Origin: Verrucomicrobiaceae bacterium | GTDB lineage: Bacteria; Verrucomicrobiota; Verrucomicrobiia; Verrucomicrobiales; Verrucomicrobiaceae | Length of the DNA stretch: 35,360 nucleotides | Direction of reading: 5' to 3' | NCBI GenBank assembly: GCA_947440575.1 | Contig: CANETF010000023.1 | Location: forward strand, 1 to 35,360 | Shown: positions 25,596 to 32,893 of the stretch, piece by piece | How positions within the stretch are numbered: position 1 is the stretch's first letter | How the letters are laid out: every line of letters starts with the position of its first letter | Translations under genes and position numbers: made by a program | The notes under the pieces: model-generated | Database searches by the model: none | Told to the model about the DNA's origin: nothing | What the model saw: only the letters and a program-made list of their open reading frames with translations

Positions 25596-26042
25596 ATGAG
25601 ACTCACCCAATGCCAACCCATCGCCACTGCAAACATCAGCCGCCACCCCCTTCAAGGTCTGTTCCGGCATCCTCTCGCTGGACTTCCCACCTTTGAACAA
25701 CTCTTCGATTTGGCCAGTTTCCCGGCTTTCAATTCGCAGACTTCCGCCACACTGGCGGTCGATGTCTACGAAGACGAAGGAAACTACTATGCCCGCTTCG
25801 AAGTGCCCGGCGTCAAAAAAGAGGATACCAAAATCGAGCTCGAAGACCGCAGGCTTGCTGTCTCCGTGAGTCGGAAAACCGTGACCTCTGAGAGCGAGTC
25901 CAGCGTTGAACTGTCACGCAGCCTCACTGTTCCCGACGGCATCAACGTTGAGGCCATTTCGGCAAAACTCGAAGACGGTCTTCTCACCGTGACCCTCCCC
26001 AAGGCTGAAACACGCAAACCCCGGGTCATCGAACTGAACTAA
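25596..26042 (+). CDS. Small heat shock protein Hsp20, first copy
   Basis: A 148-residue sHSP. After a roughly 50-residue variable N-terminus (containing GLFRHPLAGLPTFEQLFDL) comes the alpha-crystallin domain: LAVDVYEDEGNYYARFEVPGVKKEDTKIELEDRRLAVSV, then SRSLTVPDGINVEAISAKLEDGLLTVTLPK with the family A-x-x-x-n-GvL-like motif. The C-terminal KPRVIEL contains the I-x-I/V-type anchor (Val-Ile-Glu-Leu). Members are ATP-independent holdases. The second Hsp20 gene follows after 32 bases, so they are probably co-transcribed. No Shine-Dalgarno; the leader is A-rich. Confidence 0.9.
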   Translation: MRLTQCQPIATANISRHPLQGLFRHPLAGLPTFEQLFDLASFPAFNSQTSATLAVDVYEDEGNYYARFEVPGVKKEDTKIELEDRRLAVSVSRKTVTSESESSVELSRSLTVPDGINVEAISAKLEDGLLTVTLPKAETRKPRVIELN

Positions 26043-26074
26043 CTCCAACTGCAATTCCAATCCATTCCAAAACC

Positions 26075-26458
26075 ATGAATAACACCTGCGCCAATCCCCA
26101 AAACACCATTGCCACACCCGCTGTTGAATCCCGACCTGCGCGCCGTCCGCGTTACCAGATCGAAAACAGCCCGGAGGCTCACACCGTGAAAATCGAACTG
26201 CCCGGAGTCGTGAAAGAGGCTGTCCAACTCAACCTGGAAGATGGCATCCTCCACCTCAGCGCCCAACGCACCAGCACCGTGCCCGAAACATGGAAACCAC
26301 TTCACCGTGAGCTTTCGGACATCGGCTACGACCTGCGCTTGAAACTCAATGACCGCGTTGATGAGGCTGGCCTCACCGCTAATCTGACAGACGGCATCCT
26401 TACGTTGATATTGCCCGTCAAAGAGGCCGCGAAACCACGCTCCATCACGGTTCAATAA
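26075..26458 (+). CDS. Small heat shock protein Hsp20, second copy
   Basis: A 127-residue sHSP with alpha-crystallin strands HTVKIELPGVVKEAVQLNLEDGILHLSAQR and LKLNDRVDEAGLTANLTDGILTLILPVKE. The N-terminal arm is shorter than in the first copy and lacks its Phe-rich segment. The C-terminus PRSITVQ retains an I-x-V anchor. The sequence differs widely from the neighbour, so it is an ancient paralogue instead of a recent duplicate and may form mixed oligomers (inference). It is followed 15 bases downstream by a strong hairpin terminator, supporting a two-gene transcript. Confidence 0.88.
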   Translation: MNNTCANPQNTIATPAVESRPARRPRYQIENSPEAHTVKIELPGVVKEAVQLNLEDGILHLSAQRTSTVPETWKPLHRELSDIGYDLRLKLNDRVDEAGLTANLTDGILTLILPVKEAAKPRSITVQ

Positions 26459-26473
26459 TCCGCCCCACAGCCT

Positions 26474-26508
26474 GCGGTCTCCGAGTTCTTCGGAGACCGC
26501 TTCTTTGT
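26474..26508 (+). terminator. Hairpin terminator after the Hsp20 pair
   Basis: An 11-bp perfect stem (GCGGTCTCCGA at 26474-26484 with TCGGAGACCGC at 26490-26500) and a five-base loop GTTCT, followed by TTCTTTGTG. The GC-rich stem plus T-rich tail fits an intrinsic terminator for the two Hsp20 genes. Confidence 0.75.
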
Positions 26509-26610
26509 GCTGAAAGGTGTCGAGGCCAGCACCCAAAGGCAGATTTGCATCAACTGCTCTAAACCTCCCTCTCGACAATCTGACAAGTCGCAGGAAGGAT
26601 GCTGGCTCCC

Positions 26611-27369
26611 ATGAAGCTCTCTACCTGGAACGTCAACGGCATGCGCGCCGCCCTCAACAAGGGCCTCAAAGATTACCTCCTCAACACCGACGCCGATGTC
26701 GTCTGCTTCCAAGAAACCAAAGCAGAAGGTCATCAAGTGGATCTCTCATTCCTCCAAGGCTGGCACGCTCTATGGAACAGTGCCGAAAAGAAAGGGTACT
26801 CAGGCACTTGCATCCTGACCCGGGAACCCGTGAAATCCCATTCCTTTGGCATCCGCGCCCCACAACACGACACCGAAGGCCGCGTCATCACTGCGACTTT
26901 CCCCGATTTTCACGTCGTGAATGTCTACACGCCGAACGCCAAAGCGGAACTCGCACGACTGTCTTATCGTCTCGAATGGGATGCTGCCTTTCGCGCTTAC
27001 CTGAAACAATTGGAGGCTAGCAAGCCCGTGCTGGTTTGTGGCGACCTCAACTGCGCCCACCAGGAGATTGATCTGGCCAATCCCAAATCCAATCGCAATA
27101 ACCCCGGCTTCAGCGATGCCGAACGTGCCAGTTTCACCCAACATCTGGAGGCGGGTTTCTTGGATGTCTTTCGCGAATTCGACCCAAACCCAGGACGTTA
27201 CACTTGGTGGACCATGCGCACAGGCGGTGCCGCTCGAGAAAAAAACATCGGGTGGCGACTCGATTACTGGCTCGCTTCGAATGCCCTACGCCCAGCGCTC
27301 AAAAACTGCGTCATCAGATCCGATGTCTATGGTTCTGATCACTGCCCTGTCGAATTGATGATCGATTGA
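26611..27369 (+). CDS. xthA: Exodeoxyribonuclease III (XthA/ExoA)
   Basis: A 252-residue EEP-fold AP endonuclease/3'-5' exonuclease of base excision repair. From the ATG at 26611 the metal and phosphate residues fall as expected: Asn7 in WNVNGMR, Glu35 in CFQETKAE, the GDLNCAH Asp/Asn pair, WRLDYW with an Asp, and the final SDHCPVE His. The body also has GYSGTCILTREPV and NVYTPNA as in bacterial ExoA/XthA. A closer upstream ATG (26599) directly abuts the AGGAAGG site, so the 26611 start, 12 bases from it, is chosen. The gene follows the Hsp20 terminator and stands alone. Confidence 0.95.
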   Translation: MKLSTWNVNGMRAALNKGLKDYLLNTDADVVCFQETKAEGHQVDLSFLQGWHALWNSAEKKGYSGTCILTREPVKSHSFGIRAPQHDTEGRVITATFPDFHVVNVYTPNAKAELARLSYRLEWDAAFRAYLKQLEASKPVLVCGDLNCAHQEIDLANPKSNRNNPGFSDAERASFTQHLEAGFLDVFREFDPNPGRYTWWTMRTGGAAREKNIGWRLDYWLASNALRPALKNCVIRSDVYGSDHCPVELMID

Positions 27370-27495
27370 AAGCCTTGGTAACTCGCATTTCTCGTTCAAA
27401 CCGGATTTCACCCGTTGATTCATGCAACTGTCACGACCTCCCTTGCCAAAACGGTATAAATCCTCGACGCATATCCGCGTTTGATCCCATTCCCC

Positions 27496-28371
27496 ATGAA
27501 TCGTTTCCTGCTTACCCCTTTAATCATCCTCGCCAGCTGCTCAACTCAGCCAGGAAGCTCGCCGGGCAGTTTGCCACCAAGTCCAAGCGGCATGCCTCAA
27601 ATCATCAATGTCTCTGCCTATGACCCCAAGGAACGTCAGCGTGAAGGCAGCAGTTTCTCAGAACACGATGTCTCCGCGCTTCGCCTGAATGGCGCCAGCG
27701 GCTTGATCGCCCGCGCAGGCAAAGGAGGAAATCTGGATGAGAAATGCGCTAACTTTTTGGCGTCGGCAGATCGCAACGGAATGCTTCCCGGCATTTACTA
27801 TCGAGTGCAGCGGCATGTCGATGCCGTGGCGCAGGCGGACCAAATGGTGAACCGGGCGCTCGCCTTGGCCCGTGGTCGCGCTTGGAATGCGCCATCATTG
27901 TTGCTCTGCGGTGATTTTGATGGCGACCTCCCGCTTTCATCCATTATACGCTTCATGGATCGCGTGGAAGCGCGCACGGGGATCGTGCCGGTTGCGTATC
28001 TAGAGAATAGTACGCAGCTCAAGCAGACACTCAGCAAGGCCGATGCGGCAACCAAGGCCAAACTGCGTCGCATGCCGTATTGGTTGGCGTTGTATGCACA
28101 CGATAGCGGTGCGGGTCCAGTCTATCCAGCCCCCGGAAACCCACGCGGATTGGTGAATCAATACGGCGTCTGGTCAAACTGGACCATGTGGCAATACGGC
28201 GGTGTGGACTGGCAGGGCGGTCGCTCTCGTCCGAAAGTCTATAACCACGGCTCGTATCGCTTTAGCCCCTACTTTGGCAACCTCGATCGCCCGACCGAGC
28301 GAAATGTCTTCAATGGCTCCCAGGCAGGCTTACAGTCGTTCTGGCAACAACACGGCCTGCCGCTTCGTTGA
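27496..28371 (+). CDS. GH25-fold lipoprotein with altered catalytic positions
   Basis: A 291-residue predicted lipoprotein: signal and lipobox MNRFLLTPLIILASC with the Cys at residue 15, then a Pro/Ser-rich linker. The rest follows the GH25 muramidase fold in order: INVSAYDP, GLIARAGKGG, ANFLASADRNGMLPGIYYRV, AQADQMVNRA, LLLCGDFDG, YWLALYAHDSG, WTMWQYGG and a final RNVFNGSQAGLQSF. But the canonical GH25 acids are changed: the first-strand Asp is Asn38, the central D-x-E is D140-F-D142, and the late Asp before Asn is Glu268. This suggests reduced or altered activity or a binding role (inference). A TTG at 27481 is an alternative start. The beta-helix gene begins 11 bases after the stop. Confidence 0.7.
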   Translation: MNRFLLTPLIILASCSTQPGSSPGSLPPSPSGMPQIINVSAYDPKERQREGSSFSEHDVSALRLNGASGLIARAGKGGNLDEKCANFLASADRNGMLPGIYYRVQRHVDAVAQADQMVNRALALARGRAWNAPSLLLCGDFDGDLPLSSIIRFMDRVEARTGIVPVAYLENSTQLKQTLSKADAATKAKLRRMPYWLALYAHDSGAGPVYPAPGNPRGLVNQYGVWSNWTMWQYGGVDWQGGRSRPKVYNHGSYRFSPYFGNLDRPTERNVFNGSQAGLQSFWQQHGLPLR

Positions 28372-28381
28372 GAAACGGTGG

Positions 28382-29347
28382 ATGAAGACAACGTTGACTC
28401 TCACACTCCTACTGATATCGGCCTCGCTTGCTGCCGATGCGCCTAAACTCGCGGGAACCTCGGGCAAAGTGGGCACGGAAGCGCAGCCAAAGCTCGTGCA
28501 TCGATTGGAGATCACAAAGCCAGGTGTATATGAAAACTTTCGCGTCGACGCGCAGGGCAAAGGCGGCAACATCGTCAAAATCACCGCAGACGATGTCACC
28601 TTGAGAAACTGCGAGATCTTCAATGGCAGCGGGAACGGTGTCGGCGTCTTTGGTAAACGGGTCCTGATCGAAAACTGCCGCATTCATCACCTGCTGAGCG
28701 GCACGTTCGAGGACCAGCACGATGCCCATGGCATCACTGGCAGTTGGGGTGATGTGACCATCCGCAACTGTGACATCTCGCACATCTCTGGCGACTGCAT
28801 ACAATTTGATCCAGATCGCCAATCGCGTGGCAGTGTCACCATCGAACACTGTCATCTTTGGGCAGGTCCACTCACGGAAGACGCACCTGGATTCAAGGCC
28901 GGACACAATCCAGGCGAGAACGCCTTTGACTCCAAAACAATGCCCGATGGCGAGCGCTGTCAGCTAATCATTCGCCAATGTTACATTCACGGCTGGTGCC
29001 AACCCTCGCAGATTCAGAATCGCGCTGCGCTAAACTTGAAGGAGCACATTCATGCGGTGATCTCGAATTGTGTTTTGGATGACAATGAGATCGCCATCCG
29101 AGCCCGCGGACCCGGCGGACGCGGCAACGCGCATGTGACCGTCAAGGATTGTGCTATCTTCAACACGCAAGTTGGAGTACGTGCCGAAGACAAGATCGAA
29201 CAACTCAAAATCAGCGGTATGGGCTGGGGTCCGGGTGTGAAGTCACACATGGAGCGGCACAACGGCAAGGAGCTTCCCGGCTTCGGAATCGATGGAGACC
29301 ACGATGCAAAGCCAATCAGCGATCTCATCTCTAAACCAATACCGTAG
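28382..29347 (+). CDS. Secreted right-handed parallel beta-helix protein
   Basis: A 321-residue protein starting with a signal peptide (MKTTLTLTLLLISASLAADA) at an ATG 11 bases after the GH25-like stop. Repeating coils of the pattern VTLRNCEIFNGSG, VLIENCRIHHLLSG, VTIRNCDISHISGDCIQFD, VTIEHCHLW, LIIRQCYIHGW, AVISNCVLDDNEIAIRA and VTVKDCAIFN build a pectate-lyase/NosD-like right-handed beta-helix with Cys/Asn ladders. Such folds occur in polysaccharide lyases, GH28-type hydrolases and binding proteins; no catalytic set could be placed. A longer frame reaching back to 28202 would overlap the previous gene and is rejected. Likely co-expressed with the GH25-like gene. Confidence 0.8.
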   Translation: MKTTLTLTLLLISASLAADAPKLAGTSGKVGTEAQPKLVHRLEITKPGVYENFRVDAQGKGGNIVKITADDVTLRNCEIFNGSGNGVGVFGKRVLIENCRIHHLLSGTFEDQHDAHGITGSWGDVTIRNCDISHISGDCIQFDPDRQSRGSVTIEHCHLWAGPLTEDAPGFKAGHNPGENAFDSKTMPDGERCQLIIRQCYIHGWCQPSQIQNRAALNLKEHIHAVISNCVLDDNEIAIRARGPGGRGNAHVTVKDCAIFNTQVGVRAEDKIEQLKISGMGWGPGVKSHMERHNGKELPGFGIDGDHDAKPISDLISKPIP

Positions 29348-29482
29348 CTTCGGTTACGCCCTCATTTCTTTAAGCTGAGTGCCCGTTTCGCTGGGTTCAC
29401 CCTTGATCGACCGTCTATTTTCATCTCATCAGTCAAATGCAAAACCTTGATTCGTACCGAGTGTCGCTCCATGCTCTGACGC

Positions 29483-30043
29483 ATGCTACGTTTTCTCATT
29501 CCCGGCGTCTTGAGGCGACCTCCCGTTTCGACAGGTGTGGCACCGGCCCCTCGCACTTTGCCACCCGACTCGGACGGCTCACTCACCAGCATGGCCAAGG
29601 GTGTTAACGATGTGCTCAACTACTACATCCAAGTGACGGATACTAAAGCATCCATCTTCATTGCAGGCAGCGTGGCCGCCGCCTCGTTCTTGTTGATGAA
29701 GTTTCCAGTAGGGTTCGGACCGCGGGCGCTGTATTTTCTGGCTGCCTCAAGCCTCGGAACCACCTTGGTGCTGGCGACCTTGGTCGTTTTGCCGCGGCTT
29801 CCGGTACGAAGCGGCACAGGTAGCGTTTTTTGGGGAGACATAGCGGGCTGCACCGATTCCACCAACTATCGAGATCGCTTTGGCAAAACCGCTTCTTCCG
29901 GCCTTTTGGACGAGGAGTATAGCGTGCTAAATTTCCATACGGCACGTATTCTCGAAAAGAAGATCCGGATCCTTCGCGCCGCTATTCTATCCTTTCTCGC
30001 CGGCATCCTAACGGCCCTACCTCATCACTTAATCAACTCTTGA
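29483..30043 (+). CDS. PycTM-like (Pycsar effector/DUF5706) membrane protein
   Basis: A 186-residue protein resembling the Pycsar transmembrane effector domain (PF18967, DUF5706). A polar, Pro-rich N-terminus (about 40 residues, with an alternative start at 29591) is followed by NDVLNYYIQVTDTKASIF, the family's D-x-K-A entry helix. Two membrane segments (about 57-74 and 82-106) come next, then SVFWGDIAGC, a Tyr-rich loop, and LNFHTARILEKKIRILRAAIL leading into a third hydrophobic helix. In Pycsar, such proteins bind cCMP or cUMP made by a cyclase during phage infection and damage the membrane. No pyrimidine cyclase is encoded nearby, so this is an orphan relative whose role is open. The next gene starts 15 bases after its stop. 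Confidence 0.65.
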   Translation: MLRFLIPGVLRRPPVSTGVAPAPRTLPPDSDGSLTSMAKGVNDVLNYYIQVTDTKASIFIAGSVAAASFLLMKFPVGFGPRALYFLAASSLGTTLVLATLVVLPRLPVRSGTGSVFWGDIAGCTDSTNYRDRFGKTASSGLLDEEYSVLNFHTARILEKKIRILRAAILSFLAGILTALPHHLINS

Positions 30044-30058
30044 TACTTGGCGTCTACC

Positions 30059-30733
30059 ATGTCCACCGTCACACGACTTTACCTCATCCGTCATGGAGCC
30101 ACCGTGCTCACTGCAGAAGACCGCTTTGCGGGCGCCACCAACGTGGCGCTTTCTGACGAAGGCCGCCGCCAAGCGTCTGCATTAGCCGTTAGGCTCAAAG
30201 GCGTCAAATTCAGTGCCATTTACGCTTCACCCTTGGATCGAACCATGGAAACCGCCTCCATCCTGGCTGCGCCCCATCAGTTGGAAGTACAAGCGCGCGA
30301 CGGTCTGCGGGAAATCTCCCATGGTCGATGGGAGGGCATGACACGAGAAGAGGTGCTCATGGCCTATCCAGATGAAGTCGCCGCATGGGATGAGGATCCC
30401 TACACATTCGCACCAGTGGGCGGTGAATCCGGACTCGCTGTCACCGCTCGCGCGCTACCTCCTCTCATGGAAATCTGCGCAACCCACCGCGGAGATCATG
30501 TCGCCATTGTTTCTCACAAAGCCACCATTCGCTTGGTGATCAGCTCAATGCTCGGCTTTGATCCTCGACGTTACCGGGACAATCTTGATCAATCCCCTTG
30601 CGCCCTCAACATCGTGGATGTGCGAGGTCCCACCTGCTTCCGGCTCACCCTTTTCAACGATACTTCTCACTACCTTGAAGAGGCAGGTGACGTGCCCCCA
30701 GTGCCCCAGCGACGCCTTTCAGGTCATTGGTAG
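30059..30733 (+). CDS. Histidine phosphatase superfamily protein (phosphoglycerate mutase-like)
   Basis: A 224-residue branch-1 histidine phosphatase. The catalytic loop LIRHGAT has His12, and the second arm includes SPLDRTMETA, LREISHGRWEGMTREEV with the acidic proton donor, and AIVSHKATIRLV with the second His. Members dephosphorylate sugar phosphates, phospho-intermediates such as alpha-ribazole phosphate (CobC), or serve as mutases; the substrate is not evident. The ATG at 30059 is chosen over a TTG at 30047. It starts 15 bases after the PycTM-like stop, so the two may share a transcript, though a functional link is unproven. Confidence 0.9.
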   Translation: MSTVTRLYLIRHGATVLTAEDRFAGATNVALSDEGRRQASALAVRLKGVKFSAIYASPLDRTMETASILAAPHQLEVQARDGLREISHGRWEGMTREEVLMAYPDEVAAWDEDPYTFAPVGGESGLAVTARALPPLMEICATHRGDHVAIVSHKATIRLVISSMLGFDPRRYRDNLDQSPCALNIVDVRGPTCFRLTLFNDTSHYLEEAGDVPPVPQRRLSGHW

Positions 30734-30938
30734 CACCAATTCACCTCTCGCAAGGCTTCCCGCTGCGCAGGCGCAAAATAGCCCATTGCCTTGTTCACTT
30801 AACCGCGTATCCACGCATTCACCTTCGTTGCTTGGGCCAGCGAGAGAGACAGTCTTTCTGCGGAATCTTCTGAAACAGAGCAATCGCATGAATTGCTGAG
30901 ATATGGTCACCATCAAGGCCGTTTCAGCCGCACACCCA

Positions 30939-32858
30939 ATGAAACGATTTGTCACATTCTCTTTATTCGCGATCAGCTTTGCGCTTCACGGCGCGCCACC
31001 CCCAAATGTGATCCTTATCCTAGCCGACGATCTCGGCTGGAGTGACACCACTCTTTACGGACACACCCAATTCTATCAGACCCCCAACATTGAACGGCTT
31101 GCCAAACGTGGCATGACTTTCACCCAGGCCTATTCGGCTAGCCCGCTTTGCTCCCCCACCCGCTCCGCCATTCTCACAGGACTGAGCCCTGCTCGCACCG
31201 GCATTACCACACCCAACTGCCACGTCCCACAGATAGTCCTGAATGCGACAATAGGCAAAAGAGCACCAATCGATCAAAAGGTGGTCCAGCCGAATCCAGC
31301 CACCCGCCTCAAGACAGACTACCCCACTTTAGTCAAGTCACTGAAAGCCGCTGGCTATGCCACAGGACACTTTGGCAAATGGCATCTCGGACCTGAACCG
31401 TATTCTCCATTGGAGCACGGATTTGATGTCGACATGCCACACACGTCAGGACCAGGTCCAGCTGGCAGTTATGTGGCCCCCTGGAAATTCAAAGACTTCG
31501 ATCATGATCCCAATGTTCCCGATCAGCATATCGAAGATCGCATGGCTATCGAGGCGTCGGCTTGGATCGAAAAACATCGCGGTTCTTCCTTCTTCCTCAA
31601 CTACTGGATGTTCAGCGTGCACGCTCCTTTCGACGCAAAGAAGACTCTGATCGAAAAACACCGCGCCCGAGTCAATCCCAAGGATCCTCAACGAAGTCCT
31701 ACTTATGCAGCGATGATCGAAAGCATGGACGATGCCATCGGAACCCTGCTCGATACATTGGATCGACTCAAAATCGCTGAAAACACCATCATCATTTTCA
31801 CCGCAGATAATGGCGGCAACATGTACAACGAAATTGATGGCACCACACCCACAAGCAATATCCCTTTACGCGGAGGTAAGGCCACCATGTTTGAAGGCGG
31901 CACCCGTGTCCCATGTGTCATTGCCTGGCCCGGCATCACGACTCCTGGTAGCCGTAGTGACGCTATCGTTCAAAGCGAGGACTACTACCCCACGCTGCTA
32001 AGCGGCCTTGGCCTCGCGTCCAGCCCAAACCAAGTGTTTGACGGTATCGACATTCTTCCCGCCCTCAAAGGTGGGGCACTGGACAGGGAGGGTGTCTTTC
32101 AATACTTCCCCCACAACCCATCCGTCCCCGATTGGCTTCCCCCTGCCATTTCCGTTCACCGTGGAAACTACAAACTCATTCGTATCTTTCACGGAGGTGA
32201 AGCCGGAGCACATCGACATCTCTTGTTCAACCTTGGAGACGACATCGGCGAAAAAGAGAATCTAGCCCTCCAAAAACCGGAGCTGGTTACTGAACTCAAT
32301 GTTTTGATTGATGACTTTCTCACCGAAACCGACGCAGTCGTTCCCATTCCCAACCCAGAATTTGATCCCGCCAAGTATCATCCCGAACTTGAAGGCATTC
32401 AAAAGCCCAAGGCTAAAGTCACCGCCAAAGCTGCGGCAAAGTCCAGAACCGTAGGCCGTTGGAGCCATAGTTCCGATGCCACGCCCGAACTCGTCGCTGG
32501 CAGAATCCAAATCAAAGCCACGGGAAGCGATCCATGGATCAGCACCCGAGTTCCTGTTCAAACTGATGAGGGCAAGTTAGTTGTGAACCTGACGTTCAAC
32601 TCCGAAGCAGCGGGACCAGCTTCAATCTATTTCACTGAGTTGGATCAAAGAGCCTTTCACAAAGACCAGTCCGTCAGCTTTGACACCCATCCAGACGGGT
32701 CACCCCACGACTATCAAGTGACCCTTCCCATCTCCAAACTCCACGCTATCAGGCTCGACCCAGCAGCCAAGAGAGGCCAAATCCAAATCACTCGATTCAC
32801 CATCAGCACCCCTTCCAACAAGCAACTCATCAACCTACTCGAAGAACAGAGCCGATGA
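30939..32858 (+). CDS. Secreted type I sulfatase with C-terminal beta-sandwich extension
   Basis: Start at 30939 begins a signal peptide ([19 protein letters not shown]); an upstream ATG at 30903 adds only a polar leader. The sulfatase core spans about residues 20-480: [13 protein letters not shown] (metal Asps), [15 protein letters not shown] (C-x-P-x-R, Cys71), [36 protein letters not shown] and [22 protein letters not shown]. Then comes an Ala/Lys linker and a C-terminal module of about 140 residues with beta-strand patterns ([66 protein letters not shown]). This resembles a carbohydrate-binding jelly roll. No modifying enzyme (FGE/anSME) is in the window. Unlike the sulfatase at 21087, its motif is CSPTR instead of CGPMR. 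Confidence 0.92.
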   Translation: MKRFVTFSLFAISFALHGAPPPNVILILADDLGWSDTTLYGHTQFYQTPNIERLAKRGMTFTQAYSASPLCSPTRSAILTGLSPARTGITTPNCHVPQIVLNATIGKRAPIDQKVVQPNPATRLKTDYPTLVKSLKAAGYATGHFGKWHLGPEPYSPLEHGFDVDMPHTSGPGPAGSYVAPWKFKDFDHDPNVPDQHIEDRMAIEASAWIEKHRGSSFFLNYWMFSVHAPFDAKKTLIEKHRARVNPKDPQRSPTYAAMIESMDDAIGTLLDTLDRLKIAENTIIIFTADNGGNMYNEIDGTTPTSNIPLRGGKATMFEGGTRVPCVIAWPGITTPGSRSDAIVQSEDYYPTLLSGLGLASSPNQVFDGIDILPALKGGALDREGVFQYFPHNPSVPDWLPPAISVHRGNYKLIRIFHGGEAGAHRHLLFNLGDDIGEKENLALQKPELVTELNVLIDDFLTETDAVVPIPNPEFDPAKYHPELEGIQKPKAKVTAKAAAKSRTVGRWSHSSDATPELVAGRIQIKATGSDPWISTRVPVQTDEGKLVVNLTFNSEAAGPASIYFTELDQRAFHKDQSVSFDTHPDGSPHDYQVTLPISKLHAIRLDPAAKRGQIQITRFTISTPSNKQLINLLEEQSR

Positions 32859-32893
32859 ATAACCCGACTGCCTAATGGCGAAGTTCACTCGAG

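Noticed and set aside
25596..26458. Recent tandem duplication of hsp20
   Set aside because: The two proteins align only at the fold level and have different N-terminal arms, so they are old paralogues.
29483..30733. Complete Pycsar defence system
   Set aside because: Only the effector-like gene is present; the neighbour is a histidine phosphatase and no nucleotide cyclase was seen anywhere in the window.
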